DNA from: Neocallimastix lanati (nom. inval.)
Taxonomy: Eukaryota; Neocallimastigomycota; Neocallimastigomycetes; Neocallimastigales; Neocallimastigaceae
Direction of reading: 5' to 3'
Assembly: GCA_016946835.1 (NCBI GenBank)
Contig: JACVTC010000118.1
Coordinates: 497,001-561,000, forward strand
Length of the DNA stretch: 64,000 nucleotides
Shown here: piece after piece, positions 12,655 through 24,443 of the stretch
How positions within the stretch are numbered: position 1 is the stretch's first letter
Layout: each line of letters opens with the position of its first letter
The notes under the pieces: generated by a model
The model's database searches: none
What the model saw: only the letters and a program-made list of their open reading frames with translations
Told to the model about the DNA's origin: nothing
Position numbers and translations under genes: made by a program

Positions 12655-12668
12655 GATTAAGAGTCTCA
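12655..12668 (+). promoter_or_regulatory. Primer-binding site, fits a tRNA-Lys(CUU) half-molecule
   Basis: The bases gattaagagtctca follow the LTR without a gap. Their complement, tgagactcttaatc, corresponds to the anticodon stem-loop of eukaryotic tRNA-Lys with anticodon CUU (loop cucuuaa). Priming by a cleaved tRNA half is known for Drosophila copia and yeast Ty5, which use initiator tRNA-Met. The identification of the tRNA is from memory. Confidence 0.65.
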
Positions 12669-12729
12669 GTTGACTCATATCATTTATTATTAAAAGTACT
12701 TAATTAATTCGCTTCACCGCTCCGAAATC

Positions 12730-15700
12730 ATGAAAGACTTTAACTTAGCTAAGGACCAACGCCTCCATGGAAAATCCAACTTTAATGAGTGGAAATTCCT
12801 TATTGACAATGCCGCTAAACGTCAAGGTATTAAGGAATTCATGGAAGTCGACGTCGTTGGAAAACTTAATGATGTAGGTTTTGATTACAACCCCAATGTC
12901 AACGATGTTATCAACAAGGTAATTACTAAATTAATTACCAAAATGTTACCGCAAGCTCCTGCCGAACCTATTCGAAACAATAATGCTGAGGTTAATCGAA
13001 ACAATAATGTTGATATCAATACTCAGCTAACTAACTTTTTTGGTAATCCTCTTAATCATATCAGATTAGTTGAGGAAGCAGAAAGGATCGATGCTGACAT
13101 GATACTCATGATCAGTAAGAATGTCGATGATTCTGTTTTAAGAGAAATCAGCAGACTTAATAATGGTTTCCGTATAATGGAAAGACTCAAATCAAAATAT
13201 GGAAATTCAAATGCTGATATGGAATACTGGCTTAAAAGATTAAGAAGTATTAAAGCCAGAGATAGAAATCAAATCATCGAAAAGCTAGAACTTATGAAAG
13301 AAACTTTCGATGATATGGAAGAACAACATGTGGAGATCACTGATAAGGAAAAATTAAAATATCTCTATAACGTACTACCGGATGATTATAAAAATATCAT
13401 TCAAATTAATTTGAATAGTGACCCTAATGTATATATTAATAATCTCAAAAGTTTTATTTATGCAAAATCTTACCTAGAAAATTGGGAAGATAACAAAACC
13501 ATTGAAAAAGATGATCCAATGGATCTAGATTTTATCAGTAGAGGAAGAAGAACTAGTAATTCCTCAAAGAAAAATGAACACAACAACCATAATAACAAAA
13601 GCTCTAACTCTAAGAAAAGAGGAAAGCAAAATGGTAACCAATATAACAATAATAATAAAGATAATAGTAACAAAGACAATAATAATAAATCATATTGTCA
13701 CATTTGTGAAGTTAAAGGACACTCTACCAGAAACTGCATATATAATATGAAGACGAAGTCAAATCATAATAAAGGGAGGCAAGAAAAGCTTCAAGTAAAG
13801 ACCACATTAAATGATCATCCAAAGAAGTCTTTACATTTAATAAGTAAAATTTCTGATCCAGACAGTGCCAGTAGTTATGACGATAATTTTGATTTTGAAG
13901 ACGCAAGGGCACTGATAGAAAAACAAGAAGAAATAAACATTGACAATAAGGTTAAATTTTCTGGATTAATTGAATACGTGAATGATAGTTTTATTATTCC
14001 AAAGGAGATAACAATTCCTAATAAAAAAGAGGAATTATATGTAAACAACATCAATTATTATGAAGAAAATGATAAGACTAGTGAATGGTTATATGATACT
14101 GGTGCTGGAGAACATATAACTAATGATTTTAATTTGCTAAATAATTTTATTCACTGCAAAATAAAGTTAAGATGTGCCAATGGGACAATGTGTAGCTTCG
14201 AAGGATATGGTACTTACGAATGTTACATTAATGGAATATATTTACGACTAGACAAGGTATTATATTCAAAATCTGCAACTAAAAATCTTATTAGTGGAAT
14301 AGAACTGGCCAAAATAGGATATAGAGTCATTATTGACACTGATGATTATACACGTGGTAGATTTAACTTATGGGGTCCAAATAATGTATATATAGGAACT
14401 TATTATTCTACAAATGATAATCAATTCTTAGTAAATACTTACAAGATTAATAAAAACTTTGAAGAAAAGGATAAAAATATTATGGCTTTAAACGAAGTTG
14501 ATGAAAAAAGCCTTGAAATTTGGCATAGAAGACTAGGTCATTATTACCTAGAAAACATAAACAAATATCTAAGTTTACACCAAATAAAAACTCCTAAATG
14601 CATAGAATGTAAAGTAGCTAAAATGTCAAGGAAATCACACGGAGGAAAAACACCAAAAGCTACGAAAATATTAGAAATAATACATTCAGACATTTCAGGT
14701 CCATACAATTCATCTATCAATAATAAAAAATACTTTATTACATTCATGGATGAATTCTCAAGAAAAGTATGGATATATACTTTAAAATCTAAAGCCGAAG
14801 CCCCCGAATTAATTGTGGAATTCTTCAAGTACTTAAATAACCAATTTGAAGAATATAATATTAAAATATTTAAATCAGATGGAGGAAAGGAATTTAAAAA
14901 TAAAACAGTTAATAAATACTGTAAAGAAAATGGAATAGAAAAAACCTATTCTCCTCCAGGTTGTCCTGAAGTTAATGGAAAAGCTGAAAGAATAAACAGA
15001 ACTCTTAGAAATTCAGCTAAAACTCTTCTATATTGGGCAGAATTATCAGAAAACTTTTGGAATTTCGCCATAAAACAGGCATGCTACATATATAACTTAA
15101 TTCCCCATTCAGGAAATAAATTTTTAATACCCAATGAAGTATTTTACAACAAAAAGGTAGAGTTAAAACATTTAAAAACCTTTGGTTGTGTGTGTTATTA
15201 CAGGGATGATACACAACACAAATCAAAATTTTTACCAAATGCTAAGAAGGGCGTATTCTTGGGATTTGATGATAAAAAATATTCATATATTATCATGGAT
15301 ATTGAAAATTATAAAATACATTATACTAACGATGTAGAATTCGTTGAAGAAGAGCCTAGTAAACACAAATACGAAACAAGCAATTATAAAGACTCTTACT
15401 TCTCATTTATGAAAGACAACAATAGAAAAGATATGAATCCAGAAGATAATATTATAAATGAAGATAATAATATAAATGAAGATAATAATATGAACAATGA
15501 AAATAATTTTAATGGAAGAAACATCTTAAATGAAGAAAACAGTTTAAATGAAAATATTAATAATGAAAGGACTACTAATACAGAACATAAAAGTAATTAC
15601 ATTAAAAATAAGCATGTCAATAATATATCGTTAAATGAAGAAAATCAAGAATTTGATAATAAAGATATAAACCAGAAAAATAACCATAATTTAAATAAAG

Positions 15701-18354
15701 ATGTTGAAATTAATTCTAAAATTAATCCTGAAATTAAAAATAAAAATAATTGTGAATTTAAATTGAAATTCAATTTCAACAATGTTGACAAAAATAATTC
15801 TGAAAATAATTATTTGAATGAGATAAATAGAAATTTAGAAATAATAAATAAAAATTATAATAAAAAGTTTAGAAATAATACTAAGAATACCAATTTTAAT
15901 TCTAACATTATTGAAAAATATAAACCAGAAGATCCTGCTTACGCCGCCTCAACTTCCAGCAGGAACAAAGGAAAAGAAAAAATAACCGAATTTGAAAATT
16001 TTGATAAAAATAAAATATTTTTAAATAATGAAAAATCAAGCCAAAATTTACAGAATTTTACAATAAATAATAATAATATGAAAAAAAATTTTAATAATAA
16101 AAATTTTTCAAAAAATGATGAAAAAATTCAAGAAAATCTATTGGCTGAAGCAAAATCACATTCATATCATATCAAAAAATTTTCAAATAATTCAATAATT
16201 TCAAATAACACTAATGAATCACATATTACATATGACAACAATAATGATTCACATAAATCTATTAATAATTCAAATAAATCAATGAATATCAAAAATTTTC
16301 CAAAAAATGATCAAAATTTTATTAATAAAAATTTTTTATCGAAAAATAATAAATTAATTCAACAAAATTCAAAATCCAGCGACTCTATGAAGAAAAACTA
16401 TAATTTCTCCACTCCTACAATAGATATCAATAATATTCCTTCAGATAATAAAAATACGGTAATGGAAAATCTTAAAAATATAACTCTTCCATATAATTTT
16501 AATCAGAATTTACCTTTAATAACCGATTCTTCAACCAACCAAATTTCTCAAAAAACAGACGAAATTTCACTTACTAATAATAACGAAATAAATAATAAAT
16601 TTAACAACAATAATATAGTAAATAAAGAAAATTATGCCCACAAATCTCTTATAGATGCATCAAGTGTTATTGATTTTAATAATGATGAAATTATGGATGA
16701 CATTGTAGCCAATACAGAATATGGCAATATCCATAAAAGACCACTTAGTCCAAAATATAAAGAGACTGCACCTACTAATATTAGTTCTCGTAGAAAACTA
16801 GACCAAATCAACGACATTATTATTGCTTCTATATTTTGTCACATTCCTAATACGTATGAAGAAGCAATAAACAGTGAAGACAAAAATAACTGGATTGAGG
16901 CTATTAATGATGAACTTAATAACCTTTATTCTAATAATATTATGACTTTTGTTAAAAATGTACCTAAAAACAAGAACATCATTACCACAAAATGGGTTTT
17001 CAACACTAAACGTGATTCAAATAATAATATTTATAAATATAAAGCTCGTTTAGTTGCTCGTGGATTTAAACAAAAATGGGGAATCGATTATGAATTAACT
17101 TTTTCTCCTACTCTAAACATTGATGGTCTTAAATTAATATTCGCTATTTCTGCTGCTCTTAAGTGGAATATTTTCCAGCTAGATATAAAGGCCGATTACC
17201 TTAATGCTCCGCTTGATAAAGATATTTATACTACTATTCCTAAAGGCGATACGCGCTTTGGGCGGGGATATTGGAAGCTCAACAAAGCTTTGTATGGCCT
17301 TAAGCAATCTGGTAGACAATGGTATAATACCATTAGAAAATTCCTAATAAAAAATGAGTTCATTCAAATTAAATCCGAACAATGTATTTTCAAATGTACA
17401 AAAAATAATATAACAAAATGCATTATCGGCTTGTACGTGGACGACATGGTCATCGCTGGAGAAAACGAATACATTAAACAAATAATAAATAAAATAAAAT
17501 CAAAATTTAAAATATCTAAATGTGATCCAATTGAATACATATTAGGAATTGAAGTAAAGAAAGAAAATAATTCATATATTATTTCACAGAAAAATTTTAT
17601 AAATAATATGTTATATAAATTTAATATTGATAATACAAAGAAAAGAAAAACACCATGTACTGGTGATAATAAAATATCAGAAAACAATAAACCTTTCGAT
17701 AAAACAATCTACAAAAGCGCAATAGGTTCCTTAATATACCTTTCGAAATGTACTAGACCTGACATAGCTTTCGCTGTAAATAAAGCTTCAAGAAAATGTG
17801 AAAATCCAACTATATCGGATTGGAACAAAATAATAAATATTCTAAAATATATTAATAGTACCAAAGAATTTAAGATAGAATATAATGGAAAGGGGGAGCT
17901 TGTTGCATATACCGACTCTGACTTTGCCGGCTGTTTGGAAGATAGAAAATCTACCTCAGGAGGAATAATACTTATGGGAACAAGTCCGATATGCTGGTTG
18001 TCCAAGAAACAAACAAGTGTTGCTACGTCTACTGCTGAAGCAGAGTACATAAGCACTTCCGAAAATATAAAGAAAATATTATGGATTAGAAATATAATAA
18101 AAGAAATTTTAAACAAATGGATAACTGTTAAAATCTATACAGATAATCAAGCAAGTAAGAAAATAATGGAGAACGGAGAAATAAATACAAAATTAAAGCA
18201 TATAAGTGTAAGATATCATTTCAACAGGGACAATATTGCAAAGAAGAAAGTAAAATTAGAATATATTGATACTGAAAACATGCTAGCGGACATATTAACC
18301 AAGGACTCAAATGGACCAAAGATACAAAAATTTACAAACAACATTTTTATCTAA
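12730..18354 (+). CDS. Ty1/copia Gag-Pol polyprotein
   Basis: 1874 residues in one frame, with no frameshift between gag and pol. Gag occupies roughly residues 1-320. A CCHC zinc knuckle, CHICEVKGHSTRNC, follows at about 322-335. The protease site is WLYDTGAGEHITN near 453-465 (Asp-Thr-Gly). The pre-integrase block is WHRRLGHYYLENI with CIECKVAKMS. Integrase has Asp654, Asp717 and Glu753 (D,D-35-E). Reverse transcriptase starts near 1375 and carries YVDD at 1569-1572. RNase H follows with YTDSDFAG and STAEAEYI, and the protein ends after ENMLADILTKD. A stretch of about 490 residues between integrase and reverse transcriptase is almost pure Asn/Lys/Ser/Glu. All catalytic residues expected of the family are present. 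Confidence 0.97.
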   Translation: MKDFNLAKDQRLHGKSNFNEWKFLIDNAAKRQGIKEFMEVDVVGKLNDVGFDYNPNVNDVINKVITKLITKMLPQAPAEPIRNNNAEVNRNNNVDINTQLTNFFGNPLNHIRLVEEAERIDADMILMISKNVDDSVLREISRLNNGFRIMERLKSKYGNSNADMEYWLKRLRSIKARDRNQIIEKLELMKETFDDMEEQHVEITDKEKLKYLYNVLPDDYKNIIQINLNSDPNVYINNLKSFIYAKSYLENWEDNKTIEKDDPMDLDFISRGRRTSNSSKKNEHNNHNNKSSNSKKRGKQNGNQYNNNNKDNSNKDNNNKSYCHICEVKGHSTRNCIYNMKTKSNHNKGRQEKLQVKTTLNDHPKKSLHLISKISDPDSASSYDDNFDFEDARALIEKQEEINIDNKVKFSGLIEYVNDSFIIPKEITIPNKKEELYVNNINYYEENDKTSEWLYDTGAGEHITNDFNLLNNFIHCKIKLRCANGTMCSFEGYGTYECYINGIYLRLDKVLYSKSATKNLISGIELAKIGYRVIIDTDDYTRGRFNLWGPNNVYIGTYYSTNDNQFLVNTYKINKNFEEKDKNIMALNEVDEKSLEIWHRRLGHYYLENINKYLSLHQIKTPKCIECKVAKMSRKSHGGKTPKATKILEIIHSDISGPYNSSINNKKYFITFMDEFSRKVWIYTLKSKAEAPELIVEFFKYLNNQFEEYNIKIFKSDGGKEFKNKTVNKYCKENGIEKTYSPPGCPEVNGKAERINRTLRNSAKTLLYWAELSENFWNFAIKQACYIYNLIPHSGNKFLIPNEVFYNKKVELKHLKTFGCVCYYRDDTQHKSKFLPNAKKGVFLGFDDKKYSYIIMDIENYKIHYTNDVEFVEEEPSKHKYETSNYKDSYFSFMKDNNRKDMNPEDNIINEDNNINEDNNMNNENNFNGRNILNEENSLNENINNERTTNTEHKSNYIKNKHVNNISLNEENQEFDNKDINQKNNHNLNKDVEINSKINPEIKNKNNCEFKLKFNFNNVDKNNSENNYLNEINRNLEIINKNYNKKFRNNTKNTNFNSNIIEKYKPEDPAYAASTSSRNKGKEKITEFENFDKNKIFLNNEKSSQNLQNFTINNNNMKKNFNNKNFSKNDEKIQENLLAEAKSHSYHIKKFSNNSIISNNTNESHITYDNNNDSHKSINNSNKSMNIKNFPKNDQNFINKNFLSKNNKLIQQNSKSSDSMKKNYNFSTPTIDINNIPSDNKNTVMENLKNITLPYNFNQNLPLITDSSTNQISQKTDEISLTNNNEINNKFNNNNIVNKENYAHKSLIDASSVIDFNNDEIMDDIVANTEYGNIHKRPLSPKYKETAPTNISSRRKLDQINDIIIASIFCHIPNTYEEAINSEDKNNWIEAINDELNNLYSNNIMTFVKNVPKNKNIITTKWVFNTKRDSNNNIYKYKARLVARGFKQKWGIDYELTFSPTLNIDGLKLIFAISAALKWNIFQLDIKADYLNAPLDKDIYTTIPKGDTRFGRGYWKLNKALYGLKQSGRQWYNTIRKFLIKNEFIQIKSEQCIFKCTKNNITKCIIGLYVDDMVIAGENEYIKQIINKIKSKFKISKCDPIEYILGIEVKKENNSYIISQKNFINNMLYKFNIDNTKKRKTPCTGDNKISENNKPFDKTIYKSAIGSLIYLSKCTRPDIAFAVNKASRKCENPTISDWNKIINILKYINSTKEFKIEYNGKGELVAYTDSDFAGCLEDRKSTSGGIILMGTSPICWLSKKQTSVATSTAEAEYISTSENIKKILWIRNIIKEILNKWITVKIYTDNQASKKIMENGEINTKLKHISVRYHFNRDNIAKKKVKLEYIDTENMLADILTKDSNGPKIQKFTNNIFI

Positions 18355-18365
18355 AAATATTATTT

Positions 18366-18374
18366 GAGGGGGAG
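18366..18374 (+). promoter_or_regulatory. Polypurine tract of the copia element
   Basis: The bases gagggggag end directly before the right LTR, where plus-strand DNA synthesis starts in LTR retrotransposons. Confidence 0.85.
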
Positions 18375-18856
<482 letters not shown>

Positions 18857-18954
18857 TTTAATAATTTTAATAATTAAGATAAAAATATTAATTATGATAT
18901 TAATTTCGCGGATAATATTAATTATATTAATAATTATGAAAAATTATAATTGAG

Positions 18955-19055
18955 CAACTTCAAATGACAATAACGAATCAACTTGGATTTATGATTTGGA
19001 CTCTGAAATGGAATTAACTAGACTATTATTAATCATGAGACATAAATTTTGATAT
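18955..19055 (+). pseudogene. Possible copia protease relic
   Basis: One frame reads NDNNESTWIYDLDSEMEL and then LTRLLLIMRHKF. STWIYD is the start of the copia protease motif (W-x-x-D-T/S-G-A), with the active-site Ser/Thr-Gly-Ala altered. It is very short, so the assignment is tentative. Confidence 0.35.
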
Positions 19056-19537
19056 AATATGTGTAGTAATATATTTGTATATTTAATAATAATTATTAAA
19101 TAATTTATATTTTTTCTTAATAATAATTTTTAAAATAATTTCTTATTTGAATTATATATTAATATATATTCAATAATATATTCATTAGAGTAATTACTTT
19201 ATTTTATATATTTTATTATAATTCAATATATTCAATAAATTTATTATAATATATATTATAATAAATTTAATTAATATAATATAATATATATTATAATTAA
19301 ATATAGTTTATATTATTAGTTTTTTTTTTTATATATTATTATCTTATATTTAGTTTATTATAAAACTATAATTTTGTATGTAAATAATCCTAGTAATAAC
19401 CATTCTTTGAGTAATTACTAAACGGAGGTTAACTTGATTAACTTCTAGGAAAGTAAATATTAATATTAATAAAAATAATATTATTATACTAAGTAAAAAA
19501 ATATTTCATAAAAGTTCCGCATATCAATTTTCATAAT
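19056..19537. other. AT-rich gap between relics
   Basis: Mostly AT-only sequence. A palindrome-like segment gttaacttgattaac lies near 19429. No gene seen. Confidence 0.45.
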
Positions 19538-20160
19538 TTACGTCGTCATAATATTAAACAGGTAAATTATTATTTTAATATTATTAATATAATTATTACA
19601 ATTTTTATAATTTTTATCAAATTTTTTATTACTATTTCTATAATTTTTATTATTTTTATTAAATTTGTTATTATTATTGTTAAATTTAGATTGATTCATG
19701 GTTCCATTCGTTCTTCCGTTGTAATGACACTCGTTAGTTATGTGACCTTGTTGTCTAAATATGTGATAATATTTGTTGGGATTTTTTTTTCTTTGAAAAT
19801 TGTTTCGTTTGTGACTTTTATTTCTGTAGCTTCTATTAAATACTAAATATAAGTTCATGCGATCATTATAGTTATAATTATTATGATTATTAAGATTATT
19901 TTGCTACTTGATTAATCTTTATTCATTTATGCATCTGATAAATATATTCCATGATTTGATAAGATCATAATAATTTTCAAATATTTTTCCAGGTTCAGGA
20001 AGGAAAGCAATTTGAAATTCTTTTGGTAATGCTTTAAACATATAATGGATCATGACATTTTCACTTATATCATAATTATCGTTTTTAATCTTGTTAACAA
20101 TGTTTAATATATCAGATAAATATTTTAAAACTTCCATATTGTTTAAATAATCATCTCTAA
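19538..20160 (-). pseudogene. Ty1/copia gag relic with decayed zinc knuckle
   Basis: The minus strand reads YLNNMEVLKYLSDILNIVNK, then HYMFKALPKEFQIAFLPEP (20160-19919), typical of the copia-type gag helical region. After a frame break it continues with NRSYRNKSHKRNNFQRKK and YYHIFRQQGHITNEC (19858-19720). The last block corresponds to a CCHC knuckle in which the first two Cys have become Tyr and Phe. The Asn-rich tail resembles the gag tail of the intact copia. Protease and beyond are absent. Confidence 0.75.
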
Positions 20161-20164
20161 AAAG

Positions 20165-20437
20165 AATTTAATGTACCAATATCAATAGTAAAACATAAAT
20201 TTAAAGAAGAAATTAAAAAAAGTTCAGTTCCTTTTGATAAAATGAAAACATATGTTCAATAAAATTACTCAATAAATGGGTTTTATATGTCCGGAATATA
20301 ATACAATGAAATACCAAATATCAAGAAATATAAATAAATAACTACCTCCTAATGTAAAAACTTTTGACGAAATCCTGGATGAATCAGAATATTATAAAAC
20401 AAAAAGAGATGAAAGCTTTGTTATATTTAAAATTAGT
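20165..20437 (+). pseudogene. MULE transposase N-terminal relic
   Basis: Frames on the plus strand read VKHKFKEEIKKSSVPFDKM, then MGFICPEYNTMKYQISRNIN, a stop, and LPPNVKTFDEILDESEYYK. I recognise this as the N-terminal region of the MULE transposases common in gut fungi; the in-frame stop sits where Gln is usual. It ends at about 20437 and lies directly against the gag relic on the opposite strand, as if it had landed in it. No inverted repeat end was found. Confidence 0.6.
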
Positions 20438-20439
20438 CA

Positions 20440-20700
20440 ATATTGAATATTCACATTTATTAATTTTTAGTATCTGTTTATTCATTTTGAGTGTCTTTTT
20501 ATTGGAACACCTCATTTCGGTTGCAATGCCAATAATAATGTTTTTTGTATCTAATAAGACTTTTGATTTACTTAATTTCTCGAACTCCCTTTTTACTTCC
20601 CCTTTTGATAAGGTCAATAAAAGCATCGTCTATCCATCCAATACGTCCAGCATATCTTCTTCAATAGTAAATAAAATAAATATTTATTGTACTACACTAA
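20440..20700 (-). pseudogene. Unidentified coding-like relic
   Basis: The minus strand reads EEDMLDVLDG, a stop, then LSKGEVKREFEKLSKSKVLL and TEMRCSNKKTLKMNKQ. The charged, helical composition is protein-like, but I do not recognise a family. It could be a further part of the neighbouring element. Low confidence. Confidence 0.25.
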
Positions 20701-21296
20701 ATTATTTTGTACTACCTATTTCTAGAAATTAATTATACTATTAAATTTTACATAAGCAAGTTATAATTGAATATTTAATTATAAAATTATTTAGAATTAA
20801 AAATAACTAATATTAGTTCTAATTGCCAATATTAAAGGTTTTGAAAAAAAAAATCATACTTTATTATGGTTCTTATCTAATATTTGGAGTTTTTTATAAC
20901 TAATTATATTAAGCAATTAACACAAAATTTTGTAAAGAAAAATCGAATTCTAAAATTTGTTTTATTAAAATAACTTATTTATTAATGATAAAATTATTAA
21001 AATCTAACTATTAGATTTATTATTATTATTACAATAATTGTTATAATAATTACTTTTGAGTTGTCTTTGAGAAATCAAGAACTTTATAAATACTTTTTTT
21101 TTTAATAAGGTTTAAATTAAAAGGGTGTTTCTAATCTTAACAAATCTCTTATCTTGAAAAAAAATAAATGAAAAACAAAGATAAGTTTCGATCAAAATTC
21201 TATCTATATCTAATATTGTGTTAATTGAGTAAAACAAATTATTTTCAAGAAGTAATTGAAAAACCTTAATTAATCAATTGTCTATTTGAATTTAAT

Positions 21297-21614
21297 AAAA
21301 AAAAAAACCATAACTAATAAATTTGATAATTAATGAATAATTAAATAAATTATTATCATTTTAAATGTATAAAAATTATTTAATTAAATAAATATTTAAT
21401 ATATAAATAAACAAATTATATTTTAAGTATATAAATTTAGTATAAATTATAAAAATATAAAAAAAAAAAAAACTAATAAATTTAATAATTATTGAATAAT
21501 TAAATAAATTATTATCATTTTTAAATGTATAAAAACTATTTAACTAAATAAATATTTAATATATAATTAAATAAATTATTAATTATATTTAATTATATAA
21601 ATTTAATATAAATT
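21297..21614. repeat. Diverged tandem duplication, two copies of about 155 bp
   Basis: Copy 1 (about 21297-21446) and copy 2 (about 21459-21614) both read poly-A, then actaataaattt, gaataattaaataaattatt, and aatgtataaaaa in the same order, with scattered substitutions. Confidence 0.8.
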
Positions 21615-22559
21615 AAATAAAGTTTAAATTGACTAAGAAAAATAATTATTTTATTAAAAATAATTATAAATTTTTATAATACAATAATAAAATAAAAAAA
21701 TAATTTTAAAAAAAATTTAATATAATTAAAAATTTTTTATATTAGTTTTATTTTTTTTTTATCACCAAAAAGACCAAAATAATGTTTATTACCTAGTAAT
21801 CAGTTATATACTTTCAAAAGCAACAACTTCTCTTATATATTTTTTAAAGAAAAATTAAATTAACGGTATAAATAAATTGAATAAATATTGGATAACATAA
21901 TAAGAATTATACAAAAAATAATTACTCCAATATCGTAATACTTTAATATAATTTTTAATAATCTTAAAATTTTCATTTAATTTATATATATATATATAAC
22001 TAAATAAATAAATAAATAACAACATAAACAAATTATATAGACACCCCTTATTCTTTGTGAGTATTAGTAATAATCAAAGAAAAATAAAGGGAAATTTCAA
22101 GACATCTAAGAAATAAATATATATGAAGACATTACAGTGTATTTTAATAAAGAATTTATAGATATTAAACGATTTAAATATGATTAAGATAATTTAAAAA
22201 TTGTAATCAATAACAATAAAAATATTAATAATATTAATAGTATTAAAAGTTATTTTCAATAAATTTTTAATTTATAACTAAGATTTATTAGATGAAAACG
22301 TTTATTCTATATAGTTTTTACAAATTATTTATTATACAAGCTTATTATATATAAAAATTGTATAAATATATGTATAAAGTAATAACTATTATATAGTCAA
22401 GTTTTTAACAGGAATATAATTAATAAGAAAATTAATATGATAGTATATAATAGTTAAAAAGCAAACAAAATTTCAATAGTAAATTAAATACATTAATATA
22501 ACTAATGAATACTATTTATTAATGAAACAATTATAATTAATGAGAAAATTTATTAAATA

Positions 22560-22609
<50 letters not shown>

Positions 22610-23185
22610 AGGAAAATATAATGATTTATGAATATTTGTTATTAAATTATAAACATTATAAATATTTAAGGAAAATATTTTTATAATTAAATTTTAATAC
22701 AATAAAATCAATATAAACAATGCTAATAAGCAAATAGTTAATTTTCTTTTTTTTTTTTTTATTCAAAAATATGTAATTTATAAAAATAATCATTATTTTT
22801 AATTTTACATAAAATGAATATAAGTTATGTTTTTGTTTTAAAAAAGGTAAATTATTTCAATTTACATAAAAATTCCAATAATTCATTTTATTGTAAAAAA
22901 TAAAAAAATTAAATTAAAAAATATTTAAAAATTGTAAAGAAATGACTTCATTATCGTATTAAATTTTAACAATGACTATTAATTTCATAGTAATAACCAA
23001 AATAATTAATAAATATTAATAGAATGATAATACTATGATTTTTAAAAAAAAAAAATATATTGGAAATTTGTAGTCTCTCTTCAATATGAGCTCTAATTTA
23101 GGAATTTAATAATTTTCTCAAATTATAAAATTATAAAATTTAAATAAACCTTTGAATTTTATATATATATTGTATAATTTAAAAA

Positions 23186-23218
<33 letters not shown>

Positions 23219-23325
23219 AATAAAAATAAAAATAAAAAAATAAAAATAAAAAAAAAAATTAACAAAAACTTACATAAAGATAAATTTGAATTTTTTTTAA
23301 ATATTATAGCTAATGTGAATATTTA

Positions 23326-23440
23326 GTCACTTTAGATACTTTAACAAATATGTCTATGTATTAAGACACTTTAGAATACAATAACAAATGTATCAATTCA
23401 AAGGAACTTTACAATAAACTATGACAAATGTTTGCCTTTT
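23326..23440. repeat. Three degenerate copies of a 39-bp tandem repeat
   Basis: Copies start near 23326, 23365 and 23403 and share cactttagaatac, then aacaaatgt, at a 38-39 bp spacing. Confidence 0.7.
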
Positions 23441-24443
23441 TTATCAAGAAATAAAAAAAAGAAAATCGATTTATTTTAAAAAAAAAAAGTGAATTTCTTT
23501 ATTATAATTATAAATGCAATAAAATTACTGAATGAGATTATGTGATATATTTTATTGAAAATCATAAATATAATGAATATAAAAAAGAGAAAACATTAAA
23601 TATATATCTAACATTAAAAAAACAATAATGAAACAAAATAATTAAAGATAATCAATTATATTTAAAATAAGAAATTCATTTAAAGAGATTTTATTTATAA
23701 AGAAATATGAAATAAAATCAAAATTTGTAATAAAACACTATTAAATATAATGTTCCAAAAAATTATCAATATATTGTAAATAAAAATACAAGAAATGTAA
23801 TTATTTATAGTGAATTAAAATAAGGAGTACTCAGTGATAATTATTATTATAATTAAAATTGTTTAAAAGATTATGGTTATGAGTACTTCTAAAAATTTAA
23901 AATTTCAACTTTTGATTAATTGTTATTAAAATTATCATAGAGTTATTTCCACTCAGTATGTGAAAAATTATAATATTTGGAATAACTTTTGAGATATTAT
24001 TGTATTATTAAAAAAGAAATTAAACTGTTTAAACCTATGATTTAAAATACATTTTAATCCTTATGATTTTACATGAAAATATAAATTTATAAAATATATA
24101 AAGTATTTAATTAAAACAATTATTTATTAAATAATTACATATTTTATATGGAATAAATTAATAAATTTATTATATAAATTTGTTAAATTTGATATTGTAA
24201 TGTCTTACACATAACAAAGAATATATTTATAAATAATTAGTAATAAAAATATTATTGATAATATTTAATTATATTTATCACTGTTAAATAATAATTCCCT
24301 TTAATTTTCTTTTAAAAATTCAATTTGAGTATTTTTTATATGAAATATAAACAAAACTTATAAAAATTAAAACAACTAATTTTTATGTTTTATTTAAAAT
24401 TCATTTAGTTTAATTAGTTTTATATTAGTTTTAATGAACGACT

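Larger units (their letters stand above)
20733..24443. other. Long AT-rich intergenic region
   Basis: No gene recognised. It holds a tandem duplication at 21297-21614, a poly-A run at 22562-22605, (AAAAATA)-type repeats at 23180-23258 and a three-copy 39-bp repeat at 23326-23440. The right end would contain the promoter of the SANT-type gene. Confidence 0.55.
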
